NCBI GenBank assembly: GCA_040381215.1
Contig: JBEIHO010000003.1
Coordinates: 1 to 64,000 of the forward strand
Reading direction: 5' to 3'
DNA from: SZUA-430 sp040381215
GTDB lineage: Bacteria; Pseudomonadota; Alphaproteobacteria; Micropepsales; Micropepsaceae
Length of the DNA stretch: 64,000 nt
Shown here: positions 59,073-64,000 of the stretch, piece after piece
How the letters are laid out: the number at the start of each line of letters is the position of its first letter
How positions within the stretch are numbered: position 1 is the first letter of the stretch
Notes under the pieces: generated by a model
Seen by the model: the letters and a program-made list of their open reading frames with translations, nothing else
Database searches by the model: none
Told to the model about the DNA's origin: nothing
Made by a program: the position numbers and the translations under genes

Positions 59073-59120
59073 GTCAGGGGTCTCCGTATCGGAACGTGTG
59101 AATGAGGATGGGGAAAGATT

Positions 59121-59142
59121 GCCACGCCGGAACGGGCGTGGC
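59121..59142 (-). terminator. Terminator-like hairpin after dnaE
   Basis: GCCACGCC and GGCGTGGC form a perfect 8-bp stem around six bases. Read leftward, the direction of dnaE, it is followed by AATCTTTCC, a weak T-rich tail. It lies 18 bases after the dnaE stop and upstream of the nitronate monooxygenase gene. Confidence 0.5.
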
Positions 59143-59159
59143 CAGCCTTTCGAGGGGGA

Positions 59160-62100
59160 TCAGACTTCCTCGACTTCCTGCACGCCGTTGACCACGCGCA
59201 GGGCACCGCGCAGGGCTGGCGTCACGGCATAGCGGCCCGGCAGCTCCAACTCGACCTCGCGCTCTCCCTGCTCGACGGGAAACACCAGCGAGATGAGGCC
59301 GCGGCCGGATTGTCCCTTCACCCGCTCGGCGATGCTCTTGAGGGGGCGCTCGCTGTCGATGAAGATGCGCAAGCCCGCGCCGGTCTGGGCGGCGGCCTCG
59401 TCGAGCGACTGCACGCTGACGACCTGCAGCTTCAGGTCGTCGCCGTCCCAGCGCGTTGCCGCGTGGATGATGACGGCCTTGCCGGGCTCGAGGTGCTGGC
59501 CACCCTGGATCAGGACTTCCTGGAAGCACACGGCCTCGAACATGCCGGAGGCGTCCGAGAAGCCGATATGCGCCATGCGCTTGTCATCCTTGGTGCGCCG
59601 GTCCAGCCTGCGAATGACGCTGCCGGCGAGGGTCACGGCGCGCTCCACGCGCTTCTTCTCGGCTGCGAGTTCGGCATAGGGCACGCAGCGCAGGCGCTGG
59701 AGGGTCTGCTTGAACTCGTCGAGCGGGTGGGCCGACATGTAGAAGCCGATCGCGTTGAACTCTCGCGCGAGGCGGTCGGGCATGGTCCACTGGTCAACCT
59801 TGGGCAAGGCCCGGTCTGGCTGTTTCTGCACGGCGCCGAAAAGGCTGACCTGCGAGCTTTCCCGCTCGCGGCTGGAGATCGAGGCCTCGCCGATGAGCAT
59901 GTCGATGGCGGCATGGACCTGGGCGCGGTTCGGGTTCAGGCGGTCAAAGGCGCCGGCGGCCACGAGGTTCTCGAGGATGCGCTTGTTGATGAAGCGCGCA
60001 TCGATGCGCCGCGCGAAGTCGAAGAGGCTGGTGAACTTGCCACCCTTCTCGCGGACCTCGATCACATGCTCCATCGCGGCGCGCCCGACATTGCGGATCG
60101 CCGACAAGGCGTAGTGGATCACTTCGGTGCCATCGGGTTTCCTGCTTGCCGCGAACAGGGCGCCCGACAGGTTGATGTCGGGCGGCGCCACGGCAATGCC
60201 GAGGCGTTCGGCTTCCTGGCGGAAGATCGACAGGCGCTCGGGCGAGGAAATATCCAGCGTCATCGAGGCGCAGAAGAACTCGACCGGATAGTTGGCCTTC
60301 AGCCAGGCCGTCTGGTAGGCGACCTGCGCGTAGGCGGCTGCGTGTGCCTTGTTGAAGCCGTAGCTTGCGAATTTTTCGGCCTGGTCGAAGATCTGTTCGG
60401 CGACGTCTTCGTCCATGTTCTTGAGTTTTTTCGCGCCCTCGATGAACTTCACGCGGTGGGCAGCCATCTGCTCCTTGATCTTCTTGCCCATGGCGCGTCG
60501 CAATTCGTCGGCCTGGCCCAGCGAGTAGCCGGCGAGCTCTCGGGCGATGAGCATCACGTCTTCCTGATAGGTCATCACGCCGAACGTGCCCTTCAGGATG
60601 GGCTCGAGCGCTTCATGCAGGTAGAAGGGCTTCTCGCGGCCGTGCTTGCAGGCAATGTAGGTCGGGATGTTGTCCATCGGACCCGGACGGTAGAGCGCGA
60701 CGAGGGCGATGAGGTCCTCGACGCGGTCAGGCTTCATCTTGCGCAGCAGGTCGCGCATGCCGGTGGATTCCAGCTGGAAGACGCCGGTCGATGTTCCCTT
60801 GCTCAGCGCCTCGAAGGACTTGCGGTCATCGAAGGGGACCTCTTCGGCCTTGACCTTCACGCCGTGGCGTTCCTGCACGAGGTTCTCGGTGACGGCAATG
60901 ACCGTCAGCGTCTTCAGGCCCAGGAAGTCGAACTTCACGAGGCCGGCCTTTTCATCGCCCTCGTAGTCGAACTGCGTGACGGGCATGTCCGAACTGGGAT
61001 CGCGATACATGGGCACGATCTCGTCGAGCGGCCTGTCGCCGATGACGACGCCGGCGGCGTGGGTCGAGGCGTGCCGGTAGAGGCCTTCCAGCTGTTCGGC
61101 AACCTGGAACAGCTTGCGGACGCTTTCCTCCTCGGCCTCGGCCTGCTGCATGCGCGGCTCCTGGGCGATGGCTTCGCGCAGCTTGATCGATGCCCCGGGC
61201 TTGACCTTGATCATCTTGGAGATGCGATCGACCTGCCCTTGCGGCATCTGCAGCACGCGTCCCACGTCGCGGATGGCGGCCTTGGCCTGCAGCGTTCCGA
61301 AGGTGATGATCTGCGCGACGCGGTCCTTGCCGTATTTTTCCTGCACGTAGCGGATCACCTCGCCGCGGCGGTCCTGGCAGAAATCGATATCGAAGTCCGG
61401 CATCGAGATACGCTCGGGGTTCAGGAAGCGCTCGAAGACGAGGCCGAAGCGCAGCGGGTCGAGGGCCGTGATCTCGAGGCCCCAGGCCACGACCGAGCCT
61501 GCGCCCGATCCACGCACGCCGACCGGTATGCCCTGCGCGCGGGTCCATTTCATGAAGTCCGACACGATCAGGAAGTAGCCCGCGAAGTTCATGCGCAGGA
61601 TGACGGAGAGCTCGAAGTCGAGCCGGTCCCAATATTCTTTCTCGTCGGCGAACAGGCCGCTGGCGGCGAGCCGCTTTTTCAGGCCCTCGGAGGCCTGGGC
61701 GCGCAGCTCTTCTTCCGGCGGCAGCCCGGATGCAGGCTTGAAGGGCGGCAGGATGGGATTGCGCTTCTTGGGGTACCAGGCGCAGCGGCGGGCGATTTCG
61801 ATCGTGTTCTCGATGGCCTCGGGCAGGTCGGAAAAGAGGGCCTGCATCTCAGCGGCTGACTTGAAACAGTGCTCCGGGCTTTCCTTGCGGCGGTCATCCT
61901 GGGCCACGTAGGCGCCGTCGGCGATGCACAGCAGCGCGTCATGCGCCTCGTAGAGGCCCCGCTCGCCGAAGAAGGGCTCATTGGAGGCCACGATGGGAAT
62001 GTCGTGCGCGTAGGCCAGGCGCAGCAGGTCGGGCTCGGCCTGGATCTCGTCAGGCAGGTCGTGGCGCTGCAATTCGACATAGAGGCGATCGGCGAAGATG

Positions 62101-62606
62101 TCCTTCAGGCGAAGCAGCGCCCGGTCGGCGGCATCGAGCTGGCCGTTGACGACCTGCCGGTTGATGACGCCATTGCGGCCACCGGTGAGCAGGATCAGGC
62201 CGCCGGCGTATTGCGCCAGCGCCTCCCACGTCACGTGCGGCTTGTCGCCGACCTGCACCTCGAGATGGGCCTTGCTCGCCAGCTTCATGAGGTTGGCGTA
62301 GCCTTCCTCGGTCTGCACAAGGACGGCCACGGTCCCGAGCTGGAGTTGCGTGGGGACCGGCCCTGTCCTGCGCTCGGGCTCGAGGGGAAGGTTGAGCTGG
62401 CAGCCAACGATCATCTGCACGCCGGCCTTGACGATCGTGTCCGTCAGGTCCCAGAGGCCGAACAGATTGTTGGTGTCGGTCACGCCGACAGCCGGCATGC
62501 GGAATTTCCTGCAAAGGGCAGCGATCTCGTCGGGCTGCAGCGCTCCCTCGAGCAGCGAGAAGGCTGAGTGCACCCGCAGGTGGACGAATTTCGCTGGACC
62601 TGACAC
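59160..62606 (-). CDS. dnaE: DNA polymerase III alpha subunit
   Basis: This 1148-residue protein is the replicative polymerase DnaE1. The N-terminal PHP domain (FVHLRVHSAFSLLEGAL, GVTDTNNLFGL) keeps most metal-ligand positions. The polymerase core has VGVRGSGAGSVVAWGLEITALDPLRFGLVFERFLNPERISMPDFDIDFCQDRRGEVIRYV, including the catalytic PDFDIDF, then helix-hairpin-helix and OB domains toward the C-terminus. The Cys/Trp-type error-prone DnaE2 features are absent and no imuA/imuB genes neighbour it. It is not preceded by a recognised SOS box. Confidence 0.97.
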   Translation of the reverse strand: MSGPAKFVHLRVHSAFSLLEGALQPDEIAALCRKFRMPAVGVTDTNNLFGLWDLTDTIVKAGVQMIVGCQLNLPLEPERRTGPVPTQLQLGTVAVLVQTEEGYANLMKLASKAHLEVQVGDKPHVTWEALAQYAGGLILLTGGRNGVINRQVVNGQLDAADRALLRLKDIFADRLYVELQRHDLPDEIQAEPDLLRLAYAHDIPIVASNEPFFGERGLYEAHDALLCIADGAYVAQDDRRKESPEHCFKSAAEMQALFSDLPEAIENTIEIARRCAWYPKKRNPILPPFKPASGLPPEEELRAQASEGLKKRLAASGLFADEKEYWDRLDFELSVILRMNFAGYFLIVSDFMKWTRAQGIPVGVRGSGAGSVVAWGLEITALDPLRFGLVFERFLNPERISMPDFDIDFCQDRRGEVIRYVQEKYGKDRVAQIITFGTLQAKAAIRDVGRVLQMPQGQVDRISKMIKVKPGASIKLREAIAQEPRMQQAEAEEESVRKLFQVAEQLEGLYRHASTHAAGVVIGDRPLDEIVPMYRDPSSDMPVTQFDYEGDEKAGLVKFDFLGLKTLTVIAVTENLVQERHGVKVKAEEVPFDDRKSFEALSKGTSTGVFQLESTGMRDLLRKMKPDRVEDLIALVALYRPGPMDNIPTYIACKHGREKPFYLHEALEPILKGTFGVMTYQEDVMLIARELAGYSLGQADELRRAMGKKIKEQMAAHRVKFIEGAKKLKNMDEDVAEQIFDQAEKFASYGFNKAHAAAYAQVAYQTAWLKANYPVEFFCASMTLDISSPERLSIFRQEAERLGIAVAPPDINLSGALFAASRKPDGTEVIHYALSAIRNVGRAAMEHVIEVREKGGKFTSLFDFARRIDARFINKRILENLVAAGAFDRLNPNRAQVHAAIDMLIGEASISSRERESSQVSLFGAVQKQPDRALPKVDQWTMPDRLAREFNAIGFYMSAHPLDEFKQTLQRLRCVPYAELAAEKKRVERAVTLAGSVIRRLDRRTKDDKRMAHIGFSDASGMFEAVCFQEVLIQGGQHLEPGKAVIIHAATRWDGDDLKLQVVSVQSLDEAAAQTGAGLRIFIDSERPLKSIAERVKGQSGRGLISLVFPVEQGEREVELELPGRYAVTPALRGALRVVNGVQEVEEV

Positions 62607-62684
62607 GGCAGATTACCTTGGCTTGTGGCGCGGACGTGAGGATGATCGAGCGCCGGATGGCGTTCAAGCGGACAGGCTTGGGGC

Positions 62685-63566
62685 TCAGCCCTGCCCTGTG
62701 GACAGGGTTCGGGTCGCGGTACCGCGGTGGATGACCCTGTCGGTGGCGAGGACCGTGCCGGGGTCGTGGGTTGGGCCGGTCTTCAGCCGCTCGTAGACGG
62801 GGGCGAAGTCGCGATAGGTTTCGCCGAACAGCTGCTCGAAGCTGTCGATGACAAAATAGGTCTCCTGGAAGTCGTCGATCCGGTATCTCGTGCGCATGAC
62901 GCGCTCGAGGTCGAAGGCGATCCGGTTGGGCGAGGCGTTGTCGATGGCGTAGACGGTTTCGGCCGTCGATGAGGCGATCCCTGCGCCGTAGATCCTCAGC
63001 CCGCGCTCGGTGCGGATCAGGCCGAACTCGACGGTGTACCAATACAGCCGCGCCAGATTGGGCAGCATGTGGAAGCCGTTGAGCGCCCTGAGGCCGCCCT
63101 TGCCATAGGCCTCCATGTAGTCGGCGAAGACCGGGTGCGCCAGCATGGGGACGTGACCGAAGACATCGTGGAACACGTCTGGCTGCTCGATGTAGTCGAG
63201 CTGGTCGGGCCTGCGGATGAAATTGCCGGCCGGAAACCTGCGATTGGCCAGGTGCTCGAAGAAGATGTCGTCGGGGACAAGGCCCGGCACGGCCACGACG
63301 GACCAGCCCGTCAGGGCAACCAGGCGGCGCGACAGTTCCTTGAATTCAGGGATGGCATCACGGCCGATATCGAGGCGATGCATGCCGTCGACAAATTCCG
63401 GGCAGGCATAGTCGGGCAGCAGGCGTTCCAGCCGCGCATAGAGCGTGCGCCAGGTGGCATGATCTTGCGGCGTGTAGTGCGCCCAATCCTGGTCGATGGT
63501 GTAGTCCGCGCGGATGCCGGGATGCTTCGCGCGAAACTGGGCGAAGAGGGTCGCGGTATCCGTCAT
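62685..63566 (-). CDS. phhA: Phenylalanine 4-monooxygenase
   Basis: PhhA hydroxylates phenylalanine to tyrosine with tetrahydrobiopterin, the entry to Phe breakdown. The 293-residue protein matches the catalytic domain of aromatic amino acid hydroxylases: IEQPDVFHDVFGHVPMLAHPVFADYM carries the two iron His ligands and LARLYWYTVEFGLIRTERGLRIYGAGIASS the Glu ligand. No regulatory ACT domain is present, as usual in bacteria. The start (MTDTATLFAQFRAKHPG) overlaps the stop of the small membrane protein. Pterin dehydratase is not nearby. Confidence 0.96.
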   Translation of the reverse strand: MTDTATLFAQFRAKHPGIRADYTIDQDWAHYTPQDHATWRTLYARLERLLPDYACPEFVDGMHRLDIGRDAIPEFKELSRRLVALTGWSVVAVPGLVPDDIFFEHLANRRFPAGNFIRRPDQLDYIEQPDVFHDVFGHVPMLAHPVFADYMEAYGKGGLRALNGFHMLPNLARLYWYTVEFGLIRTERGLRIYGAGIASSTAETVYAIDNASPNRIAFDLERVMRTRYRIDDFQETYFVIDSFEQLFGETYRDFAPVYERLKTGPTHDPGTVLATDRVIHRGTATRTLSTGQG

Positions 63567-63976
63567 CAGATCTCCGCACGCAGCCAGAGGTGGACGCCCG
63601 AGAGTGCCCAGGCCAGGCCCATGATGCCGTAGGTGATCATGTCCATCTGCTTCTGGGTGGGCTGCATGCCCAGATACTGCTCGACCACCACCACGACAAA
63701 GCTGCCTTCCTCGCGGTTGTCGGGGTCGCGCCAGAGGCCCTTCAGGAGATAGCTCTCGATGTTGTTCAGGGGGCAGGAACAGTCGTTGAGGTACCAGATG
63801 CCGAGGATCAGGGGCACGAGCACGACGTGTGCCCAGAGAACCGCGCTCACCGGCACGACCCATCCCAGGATGATGAACACCAGGATCGCCAGGTGAAGGT
63901 TGTGGCACGACCATGACAGGGCGCGCGCGGCGCCACCGGTCACCAGGGCCCTAGGCTTTGAGCTTTCCGGCATCAA
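63566..63976 (-). CDS. Small membrane protein resembling DUF2784
   Basis: This 136-residue protein has about four hydrophobic segments: LHLAILVFIILGWVVPVSAVLWAHVVLVPLILGIWYLN forms the first two, the rest lie near the C-terminus (MITYGIMGLAWALSGVHLWL). The central SCPLNNIESYL recalls the CPLxxxE motif of DUF2784 membrane proteins, with CSCP as a possible double-Cys variant. Function unknown. It ends in a one-base overlap with phhA, so the two are cotranscribed. The start is ATG-ATG near 63976; only 24 bases of upstream sequence remain in the window. Confidence 0.65.
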   Translation of the reverse strand: MMPESSKPRALVTGGAARALSWSCHNLHLAILVFIILGWVVPVSAVLWAHVVLVPLILGIWYLNDCSCPLNNIESYLLKGLWRDPDNREEGSFVVVVVEQYLGMQPTQKQMDMITYGIMGLAWALSGVHLWLRAEI

Positions 63977-64000
63977 TCAGTTTTCCATCATGCAAGAGCC

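Noticed and set aside
59121..59142. A mobile-element end after dnaE
   Set aside because: The hairpin lies just after a stop codon and fits a terminator. There is no transposase, target-site duplication or second end.
59310..61859. An 849-residue rightward open frame opposite dnaE
   Set aside because: High-GC genes often leave long open antisense frames. The dnaE frame carries every family motif, and the antisense product is low-complexity with no recognisable domain.
62607..62684. SOS control of dnaE
   Set aside because: No GTTC-N7-GTTC or its reverse was found in the dnaE upstream gap, and the gene is the replicative DnaE1, not DnaE2.

Overview
The window is a dense, GC-rich bacterial chromosome segment, almost certainly from an alphaproteobacterium. 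The evidence is gene order and family type: aminotransferase IV-hfq-hflX; ppiD-trpE with trpG-trpDC-moaC-moeA-lexA-comEC and gltX-gltA; an rpsB-tsf-pyrH-frr-uppS-cdsA-dxr-rseP-bamA-ompH-lpxD-fabZ-lpxA-lpxI-lpxB envelope cluster; LpxI instead of LpxH; and LexA operators of the alphaproteobacterial GTTC-N7-GTTC type. Genus cannot be fixed from the window. No rRNA, tRNA, CRISPR array, insertion sequence, integrase or prophage gene was seen.

Layout. 1-7.6 kb: the end of a PLP class IV aminotransferase, hfq, hflX, an unknown membrane protein, mazG, an unknown membrane-anchored protein, a SnoaL-like protein, an FAD amine/amino-acid oxidase, a cluster of short palindromes and rsuA. 7.6-12.8 kb: an RsmC-like methyltransferase, then xsc (sulfoacetaldehyde acetyltransferase), a TerC-family membrane protein with a strongly structured leader, and pta. 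Xsc and Pta together convert sulfoacetaldehyde plus phosphate into sulfite and acetyl-CoA, the core of C2-sulfonate use. 12.9-15.4 kb: a complete TonB energising system (exbB-exbD-tonB-exbD). 15.8-22.2 kb: a leftward housekeeping run rlpA, dacA, tmk, holB, tatD, MBL hydrolase, plus tpiA.

22.4-32.8 kb: rightward ppiD-trpE, closed by a strong bidirectional terminator; a leftward aldehyde dehydrogenase inserted between trpE and trpG; then trpG, a fused trpD-trpC gene, moaC with an added C-terminal helix-turn-helix domain, moeA, and lexA behind two SOS boxes. 32.8-37.9 kb: leftward comEC, rightward gltX and gltA. 38-52.8 kb: the leftward translation/isoprenoid/phospholipid/outer-membrane/lipid A cluster, transcribed from rpsB toward lpxB, with many 4-nt start/stop overlaps.

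53-59 kb is accessory: a PLP aminotransferase, a GST-like protein, a TetR regulator, a DUF1330 protein, a divergent sulfatase with a candidate TetR operator between them, and a nitronate-monooxygenase-like flavoprotein. 59-64 kb: dnaE, phenylalanine 4-hydroxylase and a small membrane protein.

Most of the window is conserved core genome. The items most worth a second look are the terC leader RNA, the MoaC-HTH fusion, the TrpD-TrpC fusion, the aldehyde dehydrogenase inside the trp locus, the paired SOS boxes before lexA and several operator-like palindromes.
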